From NCBI RefSeq assembly GCF_900102105.1, contig NZ_FNBB01000002.1:186001-250000 (forward strand): a stretch of DNA of 64,000 nt. The letters run 5' to 3'. Made by a program: the position numbers and the translations under genes. Shown here in pieces: positions 27,103-37,622 of the stretch (position 1 is the first letter of the stretch; every line of letters starts with the position of its first letter). The stretch comes from Agrobacterium pusense. Lineage in GTDB: Bacteria > Pseudomonadota > Alphaproteobacteria > Rhizobiales > Rhizobiaceae. The notes under the pieces are model-generated. The model had not been told where the DNA came from, did not search any database, and worked only from the letters and a program-made list of their open reading frames with translations.

Positions 27103-28350
27103 TTAATAAACCCCGCCGCTTTCCCCGATCACCCTTGTCAGGCTGCCCGTAGCCGGGAAAAGCGGGATGAGGCAGGCCTGGAGGGCGTGGTATATATCAC
27201 CCTTGCCGGGGAACAGCGTGTGAGCGGGAACCAGATTTTCCGTCAGTTCCTCATGCCAGCCGCCATTTTCATGGTCGATGAAGCTGTTGGCGATGGTGCT
27301 CCAGATGCGGCGGTAGCTGTCTTCATAGAAAGGGTCCGCCGGCAGGTTCTCGTTGAGGAAATGGGCCGCACCCGCCGCTTCGCACATGGGCCACCAGAGC
27401 TTTGCCCGCTTGTCGGGATTGTCGTTCCAGTCGAGCGTATAAAAGAAGCCGCCCTTTTCCCGATCCCAGCCAAGCGCCATGGACTGCACGAACAGCGATT
27501 TGGCGGCCACCGGCATCCAGTCGTGGCGGCGATCACCCAACACCCAAAGCTGGAGTAGGAGGCGCGCCCATTCCAGCCAATGGCCGGGGGTGGAGCCGGA
27601 GGGACGGAACATCTCGTTGCCGCGATAGTCCTTGTCGAGTGTCCAGTTGTCGTCGAAATGCTCCGGAACCCGGAAATCCAGTTCACCGGCGCGACGGCGG
27701 ATGAGAAGATCGGCGATGCGTTCGGCCTTGCCGAGGTAGTTTTTGTCGCCGGTCACCTCATAGGCGGCCATCAACGCTTCGGTCAGATGCATATTGGAAT
27801 TCTGGCCGCGATAATTATCGATGGGCGACCAGTCGCGGTTGAATTCCTCGGCGATCGCGCCGTGTTTTTCTTCCCAGAAGCGGGTTTCCAGCACTTCGGT
27901 AATATCGGCCAGCATCTGGTCGGCGAGCGGGTGGCCGACGGTCTTGGCGGAGGAGGCGGCCAGAAGCACGAAGGCATGGCCGTAACCCTGCTTGGTGGCG
28001 TCCACGGGGCCGGCATCGTTAACCTGCCAGAAATAACCGCCATGCTCGCTGTCGCGATGCCTGTTCCAGAGATAGGTCATGCCGTGGTCGACAATATCGC
28101 CACAGCCCGGACGGCCGAGCAGATGGCCGATGGAGAAGCAATGCACCATGCGCGCGGAGGCATGGATGCCGCGCACGGGATCGTTTGCCTGCAACGGCGC
28201 GCCCTTGACATCGAGATCGAAGAAGCCGCCGGCAGGATTGAGCGCCCGGTACTGGAAGAAGTCGAAAAGCCCCTCGGCCTGTTTTACCAGCCACTGGCGG
28301 TGCCAGGGCAGGGTATTCCAGTTTCGGCTGTTGTGATCGTCCTCAGACAT
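27103..28350 (-). CDS. AGE-family sugar isomerase/epimerase
   Basis: A 415-residue (alpha/alpha)6-barrel enzyme of the N-acylglucosamine 2-epimerase/mannose isomerase family. Signature stretches are DPVRGIHASARMVHCFSIGH, KQGYGHAFVLLAASSA, RGQNSNMHLTEALMAAYEVT and STPGHWLEWARLLLQLWVLG, containing the catalytic-type histidines. Members interconvert mannose and fructose, epimerise N-acyl sugars, or isomerise sulfoquinovose; Agrobacterium mannose isomerase belongs here, but the substrate cannot be fixed from sequence alone. The ATG at 28350 is preceded by GGAGGACGCG; an ATG four codons upstream (28362) lacks a site. It is divergent from metH. Confidence 0.88.
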   Translation of the reverse strand: MSEDDHNSRNWNTLPWHRQWLVKQAEGLFDFFQYRALNPAGGFFDLDVKGAPLQANDPVRGIHASARMVHCFSIGHLLGRPGCGDIVDHGMTYLWNRHRDSEHGGYFWQVNDAGPVDATKQGYGHAFVLLAASSAKTVGHPLADQMLADITEVLETRFWEEKHGAIAEEFNRDWSPIDNYRGQNSNMHLTEALMAAYEVTGDKNYLGKAERIADLLIRRRAGELDFRVPEHFDDNWTLDKDYRGNEMFRPSGSTPGHWLEWARLLLQLWVLGDRRHDWMPVAAKSLFVQSMALGWDREKGGFFYTLDWNDNPDKRAKLWWPMCEAAGAAHFLNENLPADPFYEDSYRRIWSTIANSFIDHENGGWHEELTENLVPAHTLFPGKGDIYHALQACLIPLFPATGSLTRVIGESGGVY

Positions 28351-28475
28351 CGCGTCCTCCATGCGGTTTGCTGCTTCGGCTTATATCCTTGCCGTATAAA
28401 CCTGTCATCTGTCAGCGATATTTCGTAACGTGACGCAACGACGCAAAGCCATGCCTGTCCCTTGAAGATATATTG

Positions 28476-28495
28476 ACATAAACATATCTTTATGT
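28476..28495 (+). promoter_or_regulatory. Putative SahR operator upstream of metH
   Basis: acataaacatatctttatgt is a 20-base palindrome with one mismatched pair, centred about 56 bases before the metH start. Its core nearly matches the perfect palindrome ATAAAGATATCTTTAT in front of the ArsR-methyltransferase gene at 60961-60976. Confidence 0.7.
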
Positions 28496-28541
28496 GACTT
28501 GACGACTTGCGATCTTGCAAATCGAAATGAGGAGTGTGCCC

Positions 28542-31500
28542 GTGTTTGACGATCTGTTTGGCCCTGAGGGGGCAAAGCGCGACGGCGCGGAAATTTTCAA
28601 GGCGCTGCGCGAAGCCGCCAGCGAGCGCATCCTCATTCTCGACGGCGCCATGGGCACGCAGATTCAGGGTCTCGGTTTTGACGAAGATCATTTTCGTGGT
28701 GACCGCTTCATCGGCTGCGCCTGTCACCAGAAAGGCAATAACGACCTTCTGATTCTGACCCAGCCGGACGCTATCGAAGACATCCACTATCGCTACGCCA
28801 TGGCGGGTGCGGATATTCTCGAAACCAACACGTTTTCCTCGACCCGCATCGCGCAGGCCGATTACGAGATGGAAAATGCCGTCTACGACCTCAACCGCGA
28901 GGGTGCGCAGATCGTCCGCCGCGCCGCCCAGCGCGCCGAGCGGGAAGATGGCCGCCGCCGTTTCGTGGCCGGCGCCATCGGCCCCACCAACCGTACGGCC
29001 TCGATTTCGCCAGATGTCAACAATCCCGGTTACCGCGCCGTCAGCTTTGACGATCTGCGTATCGCCTATGGCGAGCAGATCGACGGCCTGATCGATGGCG
29101 GCGCCGATATCATCCTCATCGAGACGATCTTCGATACGCTGAATGCAAAGGCGGCGATCTTCGCCTGCGAGGAGCGTTTCGAGGCCAAGGGCATCCGCCT
29201 GCCGGTCATGATCTCGGGCACGATCACAGACCTATCCGGCCGCACGCTTTCCGGCCAGACGCCGTCTGCCTTCTGGAATTCGGTGCGCCACGCCAACCCC
29301 TTTACCATCGGCCTTAACTGCGCACTCGGTGCGGATGCCATGCGTCCGCATCTGCAGGAATTGTCCGATGTCGCCGATACCTTCGTCTGTGCCTATCCGA
29401 ATGCAGGCCTGCCGAACGAGTTCGGGCAATATGACGAAACGCCTGAGATGATGGCGCGTCAGGTGCAGGGTTTCGCCCGCGACGGCCTCGTGAACATCGT
29501 TGGCGGTTGCTGCGGCTCGACGCCGGAGCATATCCGGGCGATTGCCGAGGCGGTCAAGGATTACAAGCCGCGCCCGATCCCCGAGCATAAGCCCTTCATG
29601 TCGCTTTCGGGCCTTGAGCCCTTCGTGCTGACCAAGGATATTCCTTTCGTCAACGTCGGCGAGCGCACCAACGTCACCGGCTCGGCCAAGTTCCGCAAGC
29701 TAATCACCGCCGGTGATTACACGGCGGCGCTGGCCGTTGCCCGCGATCAGGTGGAAAACGGCGCGCAGATCATCGACATCAACATGGATGAAGGCCTGAT
29801 CGATTCCGAAAAGGCGATGGTGGAGTTTTTGAACCTCATCGCTGCCGAGCCCGACATCGCCCGCGTGCCTGTCATGATCGACTCGTCGAAGTTCGAGATC
29901 ATCGAGGCCGGTCTGAAATGCGTTCAGGGCAAGTCGATCGTCAACTCGATTTCGCTGAAGGAAGGCGAGGAGAAGTTTCTCCAGCAGGCGCGGCTCGTCC
30001 ACAATTACGGCGCGGCAGTCGTTGTCATGGCCTTTGACGAGGTGGGGCAGGCGGATACCTATCAGCGCAAGGTGGAAATCTGCGCGCGGGCCTACAAGCT
30101 GCTGACCGAAAAGGCCGGGCTGGCGCCTGAGGACATCATCTTCGATCCGAACGTCTTTGCTGTCGCGACCGGTATCGAGGAGCACAATAATTACGGCGTT
30201 GATTTCATCGAGGCCACCAAGACCATCCGCGAAACCATGCCGCTTACGCATATTTCCGGTGGCGTTTCCAACCTTTCCTTCTCCTTCCGCGGCAATGAAC
30301 CGGTGCGCGAGGCGATGCATGCCGTGTTCCTGTATCACGCCATCCAGGTTGGCATGGATATGGGCATCGTCAACGCCGGTCAGCTTGCGGTTTATGACAA
30401 TATCGACCCGGAGCTTCGCGAGGCCTGCGAGGACGTGGTGCTGAACCGCCGCGATGACGCGACCGAACGCCTGCTGGAGGTCGCGGAGCGTTTCCGGGGC
30501 ACGGGCGCCAAGGATACCAAGGTTCAGGATCTTTCCTGGCGTGAGCTGCCCGTCGAGAAAAGGCTGGAGCACGCGCTGGTCAACGGCATCACCGACTATA
30601 TCGAGGCCGATACGGAAGAGGCGCGCCAGAAGGCGGAGCGTCCGCTGCACGTCATCGAAGGGCCGCTGATGGCCGGCATGAACGTGGTGGGCGACCTCTT
30701 CGGTTCGGGCAAGATGTTCCTGCCGCAGGTGGTGAAATCCGCTCGCGTGATGAAGCAGGCTGTGGCGGTGCTTCTTCCTTACATGGAAGAAGAAAAGCGC
30801 CTGAACGGCGGCGAAGAGAAGAAGGCGGCCGGCAAAGTGCTGATGGCGACCGTCAAGGGCGATGTGCACGATATCGGCAAGAACATCGTCGGCGTCGTGC
30901 TCGCCTGCAACAATTACGAGATCATCGATCTCGGCGTCATGGTGCCGACGACGAAAATCCTCGAAACGGCAATCGCCGAAAAGGTGGATGTGATCGGCCT
31001 TTCCGGCCTCATTACGCCGTCGCTGGACGAGATGGTGCATGTGGCCGCAGAAATGGAACGGCAGGGTTTCGACATCCCGCTGCTAATCGGTGGCGCCACG
31101 ACGAGCCGTGTGCATACGGCGGTAAAAATTCATCCGCGGTATGAGCAGGGGCAGGCGATCTATGTGACCGACGCCTCGCGCGCCGTGGGCGTCGTGTCGG
31201 CGCTTCTCTCCGCCGAGCAGAAGCCGGCTTATATCGACGGTATTCGCAGCGAATATGCCAAGGTGGCAGAGGCTCACGCCCGCAACGAGCGTGAGAAGCA
31301 GCGCCTGCCGCTTTCCCGCGCCCGCGAGAATGCGCACAAGATTGACTGGTCGAGCTATAGCGCCGTCAAGCCACAATTCTTCGGCACAAAGGTATTCGAG
31401 ACCTATGATCTGGAAGAGCTTTCTCGCTATATCGACTGGACGCCGTTTTTCCAGACCTGGGAATTGAAGGGCCGCTTCCCCGCGATTCTCGATGACGAGA

Positions 31501-32315
31501 AGCAGGGCGAGGCGGCGCGTCAGCTCTATAGCGATGCGCAGGCGATGCTGAAGAAGATCATTGAGGAGAACTGGTTCCGGCCGCGCGCGGTGATCGGCTT
31601 CTGGCCGGCTAATGCGGTGGGCGACGATATCAGGCTATTTACCGATGAGAGCCGCAATGAAGAGCTGGCGACCTTCTTCACGCTGCGCCAGCAGCTTTCC
31701 AAGCGAGACGGACGTCCCAATGTGGCGCTGTCCGATTTCGTCGCGCCTGTCGATAGCGGTGTTGCCGATTATGTCGGCGGCTTCGTGGTAACGGCGGGTA
31801 TCGAGGAAGTGGCGATTGCCGAGCGTTTCGAGCGGGCGAATGACGATTATTCGTCCATCCTCGTCAAGGCGCTGGCCGACCGTTTCGCGGAGGCCTTCGC
31901 CGAGCGCATGCATGAGCGGGTGCGTAAGGAGTTCTGGGGTTATGCACCGGATGAGGCTTTTTCCGGCGATGAGCTGATTGGCGAGGCCTATGCCGGTATC
32001 CGCCCGGCACCTGGCTATCCGGCCCAGCCCGACCACACCGAAAAGAAGACGCTGTTTGCCCTGCTCGACGCCACCAATGCGGCGGGTGTGGAATTGACGG
32101 AAAGTTACGCCATGTGGCCGGGCTCTTCCGTCTCCGGCATCTATATCGGCCACCCCGAAAGCTATTATTTCGGCGTTGCCAAGGTGGAGCGTGATCAGGT
32201 GCTGGATTATGCGCGCCGCAAGGATATGCCGGTTGAGGAAGTGGAGCGCTGGCTCGGTCCGGTGCTCAACTACGTGCCGACGAACGGCGAGGAGAAAATC
32301 GATAGCGCGGCCTGA
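28542..32315 (+). CDS. metH: Cobalamin-dependent methionine synthase
   Basis: Transfers the methyl group from methyltetrahydrofolate to homocysteine via cobalamin. About 1257 residues in four modules: the homocysteine domain ([20 protein letters not shown], zinc ligands in GLNCALGAD and [12 protein letters not shown]), the pterin-binding domain ([18 protein letters not shown]), the cap and cobalamin domain with DVHDIGKN near residue 775 and [15 protein letters not shown], and the C-terminal SAM-dependent reactivation domain ([20 protein letters not shown]). I favour the GTG at 28542, seven bases after gaggag; ATG at 28527 and TTG at 28515 are in frame but lack a site. A SahR-type palindrome lies upstream and a terminator follows. 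Confidence 0.97.
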   Translation: MFDDLFGPEGAKRDGAEIFKALREAASERILILDGAMGTQIQGLGFDEDHFRGDRFIGCACHQKGNNDLLILTQPDAIEDIHYRYAMAGADILETNTFSSTRIAQADYEMENAVYDLNREGAQIVRRAAQRAEREDGRRRFVAGAIGPTNRTASISPDVNNPGYRAVSFDDLRIAYGEQIDGLIDGGADIILIETIFDTLNAKAAIFACEERFEAKGIRLPVMISGTITDLSGRTLSGQTPSAFWNSVRHANPFTIGLNCALGADAMRPHLQELSDVADTFVCAYPNAGLPNEFGQYDETPEMMARQVQGFARDGLVNIVGGCCGSTPEHIRAIAEAVKDYKPRPIPEHKPFMSLSGLEPFVLTKDIPFVNVGERTNVTGSAKFRKLITAGDYTAALAVARDQVENGAQIIDINMDEGLIDSEKAMVEFLNLIAAEPDIARVPVMIDSSKFEIIEAGLKCVQGKSIVNSISLKEGEEKFLQQARLVHNYGAAVVVMAFDEVGQADTYQRKVEICARAYKLLTEKAGLAPEDIIFDPNVFAVATGIEEHNNYGVDFIEATKTIRETMPLTHISGGVSNLSFSFRGNEPVREAMHAVFLYHAIQVGMDMGIVNAGQLAVYDNIDPELREACEDVVLNRRDDATERLLEVAERFRGTGAKDTKVQDLSWRELPVEKRLEHALVNGITDYIEADTEEARQKAERPLHVIEGPLMAGMNVVGDLFGSGKMFLPQVVKSARVMKQAVAVLLPYMEEEKRLNGGEEKKAAGKVLMATVKGDVHDIGKNIVGVVLACNNYEIIDLGVMVPTTKILETAIAEKVDVIGLSGLITPSLDEMVHVAAEMERQGFDIPLLIGGATTSRVHTAVKIHPRYEQGQAIYVTDASRAVGVVSALLSAEQKPAYIDGIRSEYAKVAEAHARNEREKQRLPLSRARENAHKIDWSSYSAVKPQFFGTKVFETYDLEELSRYIDWTPFFQTWELKGRFPAILDDEKQGEAARQLYSDAQAMLKKIIEENWFRPRAVIGFWPANAVGDDIRLFTDESRNEELATFFTLRQQLSKRDGRPNVALSDFVAPVDSGVADYVGGFVVTAGIEEVAIAERFERANDDYSSILVKALADRFAEAFAERMHERVRKEFWGYAPDEAFSGDELIGEAYAGIRPAPGYPAQPDHTEKKTLFALLDATNAAGVELTESYAMWPGSSVSGIYIGHPESYYFGVAKVERDQVLDYARRKDMPVEEVERWLGPVLNYVPTNGEEKIDSAA

Positions 32316-32341
32316 TGGTTCACGCATTGCCGGGACAAATA

Positions 32342-32371
32342 AAAAGCGCGGGTCTTGCCCGCGCTTTTTTG
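32342..32371 (+). terminator. Rho-independent terminator of metH
   Basis: Stem aaaagcgcggg/cccgcgctttt with a short tcttg loop and a T run, 27 bases after the metH stop. It also lies 15 bases beyond the stop of the converging MHS transporter gene. Confidence 0.9.
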
Positions 32372-32384
32372 TTTACTGTGGAAC

Positions 32385-33716
32385 CTACGACCGCAACGCC
32401 GCCAGTTCCTCAATGCCGACATGGCTCTCTATCTCGCTGCCGCGCAGATAGAGGTAGAGACCGATCGCGAAGGCGAGGACGGCGATGAAGACCAGATACC
32501 AGGCGTGGGCCATGGGGTTGATCGCAAGCGCCGTCGTCACGCCGATCGGCGTCAGCCCGCCGAAGACGGCATAAGAGACGTTGTAGGCGAAGGAGAGGCC
32601 GGAAAAACGGACGGATGCCGGAAACGCCCGCACCATGACATAGGGCACCGCACCGGCCATGCCGACCGAAAGGCCCATGACGCCGTAAAGCAAGAACATG
32701 GTCTGAAGCGAGGTGCCGGCGTAGCTGTAGAAGGTGAAGGTGGCGATACCGAAGAAGATGCTGGCGCCCATGAAGAAGAGGCCGGAGCCGATACGGTCGA
32801 TCAGCGCCCCGGCAATGATGACGCCGAAGATCAGGAACAGCGTGCCGAAGCTGGTGCCGGCGAGCGCCTGCGTTGGCGTATAGCCGTAGAGCTTTTGCAG
32901 GAAGGTCGCCGTCATCAGCGTGGTGACGACGATTGCCGCTGACAGAACCCAGGTCAGCAGGGCGGAGATGATCACGCCGCGCATATGGTGCTTCAGCACC
33001 AGCCCGAGCGGCAGCTTGTCCGTCAGTGACTTCGCCTTCTTCATTTCCATGAAGATTGGCGTCTCTTCCAGCCAGCGGCGCAGATAAACGGCGATGAGGC
33101 CGAAAATGCCGCCGAGCAGGAAGGGGATGCGCCAGGCGTAACCGGCCACGTCTTCCGGCGTGAAAAGCGAATTGATGGCAAAGGCGATCAACGAGCCCAG
33201 CATGATGCCAAAGGAAAGACCGGAGGTGAGGAAACCACAGGCAAGCCCGACGCGGCGGAAGGGCACGTGTTCGGCAACGAAGGTCCAGGCGCCGGGCACT
33301 TCACCGCCGATGGCGGCACCCTGCAGCATGCGCAGGATGATGAGCAGGATGGGAGCGGCCACGCCAATGGTGGCGTAGGTCGGCATCAGTGCCATGCCCA
33401 GCGTGGAAAGAGCCATCAAGAGGATTGAGAAAGCGAAGACACGCTTGCGGCCGTAACGGTCGCCATAATGCGCCAGTACGATACCGCCGAGCGGCCGCAC
33501 CAGATAACCGGCGGCAAAGATGCCGAAGGTCTGGATCATCACCAGCCAATCCGGCATCTCAGGCGGGAAGAACAGATGGCCGATCACGGTCGCGAAAAAT
33601 ACGAAAATGATGAAGTCGTAAAATTCGAGCGCACCGCCCAGGGCCGAAAGGCCGAGCGTTTTGTAATCCTGGCTATTGAGGGGCCGGGCTGCCGCCGGTG
33701 TTGTGGTGGGAGACAT
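32385..33716 (-). CDS. MFS transporter, metabolite:H+ symporter (MHS) family
   Basis: A 443-residue, 12-segment inner-membrane symporter. The N-terminal ALGGALEFYDFIIFVFFATV, the GGIVLAHYGDRYGRKRVFAF loop and ILRMLQGAAIGGEVPGAWTF with AEHVPFRRVG are MHS hallmarks shared with ProP, KgtP and ShiA. Members import organic acids, betaines or shikimate with protons; the substrate here is not evident. It converges on metH and is not obviously linked to its neighbours. Confidence 0.9.
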   Translation of the reverse strand: MSPTTTPAAARPLNSQDYKTLGLSALGGALEFYDFIIFVFFATVIGHLFFPPEMPDWLVMIQTFGIFAAGYLVRPLGGIVLAHYGDRYGRKRVFAFSILLMALSTLGMALMPTYATIGVAAPILLIILRMLQGAAIGGEVPGAWTFVAEHVPFRRVGLACGFLTSGLSFGIMLGSLIAFAINSLFTPEDVAGYAWRIPFLLGGIFGLIAVYLRRWLEETPIFMEMKKAKSLTDKLPLGLVLKHHMRGVIISALLTWVLSAAIVVTTLMTATFLQKLYGYTPTQALAGTSFGTLFLIFGVIIAGALIDRIGSGLFFMGASIFFGIATFTFYSYAGTSLQTMFLLYGVMGLSVGMAGAVPYVMVRAFPASVRFSGLSFAYNVSYAVFGGLTPIGVTTALAINPMAHAWYLVFIAVLAFAIGLYLYLRGSEIESHVGIEELAALRS

Positions 33717-33793
33717 GAGGCTGCTTCTTTTCTAAATTTCGTATTACTTATGGGAATGCGGCAAGAGCAGCGCGATTTCAAGCCTTATGCTGT

Positions 33794-34570
33794 TCAATCA
33801 CTCAGGTATTTCGATGGGCTGTCGAGAAAGCGCCGCAGGAAGATTATGGTCTCCAACTCGTCATAAAGACGTTCGGTGATGCCATCCTCGTCGAAATGAT
33901 AAATCGTTGCCTCTGGAATGGCCAGAAGGACGGGCGAATGGGTGGCGATGATCAATTGCCCGCCTCGATCGGCCGCATGGCGGATGAGCGCGGCGAGTTC
34001 GAGCTGTTTCTGCATTGAAAGCGGGCTTTCCGGTTCGTCCAGAAAATAAAGACCGGCACCGTGCAACCTCTGCTGCATGATGTCCATAAACCCTTCGCCG
34101 TGGGAGCGGCGGTCGAGGATATTGTTCCTGACGATCCTGCGAAATGTCTCGGGCGTTTCCTCCGGAAAATTCTCGCCTTTTTTCAGTGCCTTTTCCCGCT
34201 CCCAGCGAAAATCGTCCAGCGCTTCTTCATTCTGGCGGCGGATATAACCAAGCACGTCTTCGGCGCGCAGAAACATGCGGATTTTCGGATATTTCTTGCG
34301 GGCGAAATAGAACGACTTCGCCACGGTCTCGGCGTGCTGAAGGTAAAGGTCGCCGGTTACCTGACCGTGATTGCCGATGGCATAGGCAGTCATTCCCGCC
34401 GCCAGTCCTTCCAGCAGTGTTGATTTGCCCGAACCGTTATTGCCGGCGAAAAAGGTGATCGGCGTCTTGAACTCGAGGCGTTCCAGATGGCGCAGCGCAG
34501 GGACGGAGAATGGATAGACGTCGCTTCCGTCGAGGTTCTCTTTTGTGGTTACGCTATCGAGAAACAGCAT
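33794..34570 (-). CDS. Predicted AAA/ABC-type ATPase (COG3910-like)
   Basis: A 258-residue soluble ATPase with Walker A GNNGSGKST at about 44-52, an ABC-like DEPESPLSMQKQLELA Walker B region, and a switch His in IIATHSPVLLAIPEA. It resembles the stand-alone predicted ATPases of COG3910, whose role is unknown. The start at 34570 follows aggaggagcccaac, an excellent ribosome site. The open frame continues to 35173, but that part is an off-frame shadow of the alcohol dehydrogenase gene. It follows that gene by 59 bases and may be cotranscribed. Confidence 0.85.
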   Translation of the reverse strand: MLFLDSVTTKENLDGSDVYPFSVPALRHLERLEFKTPITFFAGNNGSGKSTLLEGLAAGMTAYAIGNHGQVTGDLYLQHAETVAKSFYFARKKYPKIRMFLRAEDVLGYIRRQNEEALDDFRWEREKALKKGENFPEETPETFRRIVRNNILDRRSHGEGFMDIMQQRLHGAGLYFLDEPESPLSMQKQLELAALIRHAADRGGQLIIATHSPVLLAIPEATIYHFDEDGITERLYDELETIIFLRRFLDSPSKYLSD

Positions 34571-34629
34571 GTTGGGCTCCTCCTGACGGAAGACACTTAA
34601 ACGGTGCCCCGTGTCAAAAGCCATTATCC

Positions 34630-35676
34630 CTATTCGAAACGGTCGATGATGCTGATGCCGCTTTCCCTGAAGCTGTCCATGGCGGGCAAGGCAGCTGCGG
34701 CCTCGGTCAGGGAGATGTGGCGGCCGATCAGCTTTTCTGGCGCGAGCCTGCCGCTTTCGATCATAGCCAGCATATCGTCGTAACGCCACGCCTGCATGCC
34801 GTGACTGCCGTAGATTTCCAGCTCGTGGGCGATCACCCGGGCCATGGGGATGGCGGGCATGGCGTGGTCTGCCAGCATGAGGCCCACCTGCACGTGACGG
34901 CCGCGCCGACGCAGATTGCTGATGGAGTTGCAGCAGGTTTGCGGGTGACCCAGCGCATCGACCGAAACATGTGCACCACCGCCAGTGATCTCGCGCACCG
35001 CTTCGGAGACGTCGGCCACGGACCGGCTGTTGATGGTGGCCGTTGCGCCGAGCTGACGGGCCATTTCGAGCTTGTCTTCGGCGATGTCGATGGCGACGAC
35101 CTTCGCACCGAGGCAGGCGCCGATCATAATGGCAGACAGGCCGACGCCGCCGCAGCCATGCACCGCCAGCCATTCACCGCCCTTCAGGCGTCCCTGATCG
35201 GTCACTGCCCGGAAGGAGGTGGCAAACCGGCAGCCGAGGCCGGCCGCCGTTGCGTAGCTCATCGTATCGGGCAGATGCACGAGGTTCTGATCGGCGTAAT
35301 CGATGGCGACATATTCGGCGAAGGAGCCCCAATGGGTGAAGCCGGGCTGGAACTGCGCCTCGCAGACCTGCTGGTTGCCGGAGCGGCATTCATGGCAATG
35401 ACCGCAGCCGGAGACGAAGGGCACGGTGACGCGGTCGCCGGTCTTGAAGCGGGTGACGTTTTTGCCGACAGCGGCAATCACCCCGGCGAATTCGTGGCCG
35501 GGAACATGCGGCAGGCGAATATCCGGGTCATGTCCCATCCAACCGTGCCAATCGCTTCGGCAAAGGCCGGTGGCCTTTACCTCGATGACCACACCGCCAT
35601 CTGTCGGTTCCGGATCCGGCAGGGACGCGACAACGGGGGTCTCACCGAATCGTTCGTAATAAAGCGCGCGCATCAT
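34630..35676 (-). CDS. Zinc-dependent medium-chain alcohol dehydrogenase
   Basis: A 348-residue NAD(P)-dependent MDR dehydrogenase. Catalytic zinc ligands are Cys39 in [12 protein letters not shown] and the His of [10 protein letters not shown]; the structural zinc lobe is [15 protein letters not shown]; the Rossmann motif is [15 protein letters not shown]. The substrate is unknown; close relatives act on primary alcohols or polyols. ATG at 35676 or the next codon may be the start. It lies 92 bases downstream of the ABC ATPase gene in the same direction and could belong to that transcript. Confidence 0.9.
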   Translation of the reverse strand: MMRALYYERFGETPVVASLPDPEPTDGGVVIEVKATGLCRSDWHGWMGHDPDIRLPHVPGHEFAGVIAAVGKNVTRFKTGDRVTVPFVSGCGHCHECRSGNQQVCEAQFQPGFTHWGSFAEYVAIDYADQNLVHLPDTMSYATAAGLGCRFATSFRAVTDQGRLKGGEWLAVHGCGGVGLSAIMIGACLGAKVVAIDIAEDKLEMARQLGATATINSRSVADVSEAVREITGGGAHVSVDALGHPQTCCNSISNLRRRGRHVQVGLMLADHAMPAIPMARVIAHELEIYGSHGMQAWRYDDMLAMIESGRLAPEKLIGRHISLTEAAAALPAMDSFRESGISIIDRFE

Positions 35677-35768
35677 GGCCTCACATCGTTGGTATGCAGG
35701 TTCGAAGTCATACCTGCTCTACCATCTCCCGCAAATGGGCGAAGCGGTTTTGCGTCTGGAAAAGCGTT

Positions 35769-36827
35769 TTAGTCCTTGATGAGCATCAGGTCGCCGGCTG
35801 CGAATTTCAGCGTGACCTGCTCACCGACGGCGGGCGGTGCTGTGCCGGGATCGTTGAACATGTCGAATGACAGCGTGGATCCGCCGAGATCGAGGCGGGT
35901 GCGGATGACCGAGCCGAGGAACTGGCTGGAGGTGACCGTGCCGGAAATGGCGACATCGCCTTTCGCGTCGCTGCCGAGCGAACCCGCTTCAGGGCGCAGG
36001 GCAAGGGTGATTTTTTCGCCGTTTGCCGCAATGACCGGCTTTTGCAGGGTGATCTGCTGCTCCCCGACCTGGATGGTGTTGGATGAGGAGTCCGCCACGA
36101 TCGCGTCGATGAGGTTCAGCGTGCCCACGAAGGAAGCGACGAAGCGGGTCGCGGGCGTGTTGTAGATATCGAAGGGCGAGCCGATCTGGTCGGCGCGGCC
36201 GGCATTCATGACAACGATGCGGTCGGAAATCGACAGGGCCTCTTCCTGATCGTGGGTCACGAAAATGGTGGTGATGCCGAGTTTCTGCTGAATCTGGCGG
36301 ATTTCCTCGCGCAGCGAAACACGAATCTTGGCGTCCAGTGCCGAGAGCGGTTCGTCCAGCAAAAGCACTTCCGGCTTCGGCGCGAGCGCACGGGCCAACG
36401 CCACGCGTTGCTGTTGGCCACCCGACATCTGGTAGGGATAACGGTCAGCCAGATGCTCCAGGTGGATGAGCTGGAGCATTTCTTTCACGCGCGCGTCGAT
36501 TTCGGCTTTCGGTTTGCCAGCGACTTTCAGGCCGAAGGCGACGTTTTCATAGACATTCATGTTCGGGAACAGCGCATAAGCCTGGAACACCATGCCAATA
36601 TTGCGCTGGTTGGGCCGGAGCGTTGTCTGGTCCTTGCCATTGATGACGATCGAGCCTCCGGTCGGGATTTCAAACCCGGCGATCATGCGCAGTACCGTGG
36701 TCTTGCCGCAGCCCGATGGCCCGAGGAAGGAGACGAACTCGCCCTTTTCGATGGCCATGTTGAAATCATGTACGACCTGGACGGAGCCGAAGGATTTCTT
36801 GATGTTGCTAAGTGTCAAAAAGCTCAT
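35769..36827 (-). CDS. ABC importer ATPase (PotA/FbpC type)
   Basis: A 352-residue ATPase with Walker A GPSGCGKTT, signature MSGGQQQRVALARALAP, Walker B VLLLDEPLSALDAKIR and switch VTHDQEEALSISDRIVV, followed by a C-terminal TOBE domain (about 275-350). It is the last gene of a binding protein, permease, permease, ATPase set, separated from the upstream permease by only 12 bases. This subunit type energises import of polyamines, iron, phosphonates and similar small solutes. Confidence 0.93.
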   Translation of the reverse strand: MSFLTLSNIKKSFGSVQVVHDFNMAIEKGEFVSFLGPSGCGKTTVLRMIAGFEIPTGGSIVINGKDQTTLRPNQRNIGMVFQAYALFPNMNVYENVAFGLKVAGKPKAEIDARVKEMLQLIHLEHLADRYPYQMSGGQQQRVALARALAPKPEVLLLDEPLSALDAKIRVSLREEIRQIQQKLGITTIFVTHDQEEALSISDRIVVMNAGRADQIGSPFDIYNTPATRFVASFVGTLNLIDAIVADSSSNTIQVGEQQITLQKPVIAANGEKITLALRPEAGSLGSDAKGDVAISGTVTSSQFLGSVIRTRLDLGGSTLSFDMFNDPGTAPPAVGEQVTLKFAAGDLMLIKD

Positions 36828-36839
36828 GAAATATTGTCC

Positions 36840-37622
36840 TCAGGCCTTGGGAGGCGCGCCCTTCTGGTAGCGTGAAACGAGTTGGATCAGACCGAGGCAG
36901 CCCCAGGTAATGCCGAAGGAAATCACGGCAAGCGCTGCCGGTTCATAGGCGCGGTTGGCACCCAGCAGCTGCATGTAGGGGCCGAAGGCCGGGCGGTTCA
37001 AAAGGGCTGCCATGGTGAACTCACCGATGACGATGGCAAAGGTCAGGAAGGCGCCCGACAGCACGGCGACCAGAACATTGGGCAGGATGATGCGCGAGAG
37101 GATGGTCGTCCAGCCCGCGCCGAGGCTCTGCGCCGCTTCCGTCAGTGTCGCCACGTCGATGGTTCTGAGGCCGGTATCGACGGCGCGGTACATATAGGGC
37201 AGGGCCAGCGTGGCATAACCGAACATCAGAAGCAGGTTGGTGCCGAAGCTCGTGCCGGTCAGCGGCAGCCAGCTGGAGGTGTTGTAAAGCCTGATATAAC
37301 CGAAGACGATGACGATGGCCGGGATGACCAGCGGCAGAAGCGTGATGAATTCGATATAGGGGCGCAGGCCCGGCAGTTTCAGCCGCACCCAATAGGCTGT
37401 CGGCACCACCAACAGGACGCCGAAAATGATGGTGAACAGCGCCATGACGACGGAATAGCTGAAGGTTTCCTGGAAGCGCGGGTCGCCCAGCACCTTGGCA
37501 TAAGCGTCGAAAGAATATTCGCCGCGCCGCATTTTCAGCGAGAAATTGGTCATGCCGATCAGCGGCAGGGCGAAATAGAGCAGGCCGAAAATCAGCGCGC
37601 CCCAGGCGAAGAAACGCTTCAT
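36840..37622 (-). CDS. ABC importer permease 2 (PotC-like)
   Basis: A 260-residue inner-membrane protein starting MKRFFAWGALIFGLLYFALP at 37622, with about six segments and the ATPase-contacting EAA loop (TLTEAAQSLGAGWTTILSRI). The start overlaps the preceding permease stop by four bases (ATGA-type coupling). The open frame extends upstream to 37940, but that segment lies inside the other permease gene. Confidence 0.92.
   Translation of the reverse strand: MKRFFAWGALIFGLLYFALPLIGMTNFSLKMRRGEYSFDAYAKVLGDPRFQETFSYSVVMALFTIIFGVLLVVPTAYWVRLKLPGLRPYIEFITLLPLVIPAIVIVFGYIRLYNTSSWLPLTGTSFGTNLLLMFGYATLALPYMYRAVDTGLRTIDVATLTEAAQSLGAGWTTILSRIILPNVLVAVLSGAFLTFAIVIGEFTMAALLNRPAFGPYMQLLGANRAYEPAALAVISFGITWGCLGLIQLVSRYQKGAPPKA

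Noticed and set aside
28363..28541. Riboswitch (SAM-II or cobalamin) before metH
   Set aside because: The leader is short and I could not find the conserved core of either class; a DNA palindrome explains the regulation better.
29700..31040. 446-codon frame opposite metH
   Set aside because: Antisense to the pterin/cobalamin domains of metH; no independent start signal.
34571..35173. N-terminal extension of the AAA ATPase by about 200 residues
   Set aside because: It overlaps the alcohol dehydrogenase gene in another frame and reads as low-complexity; the ATG at 34570 has an ideal ribosome site.
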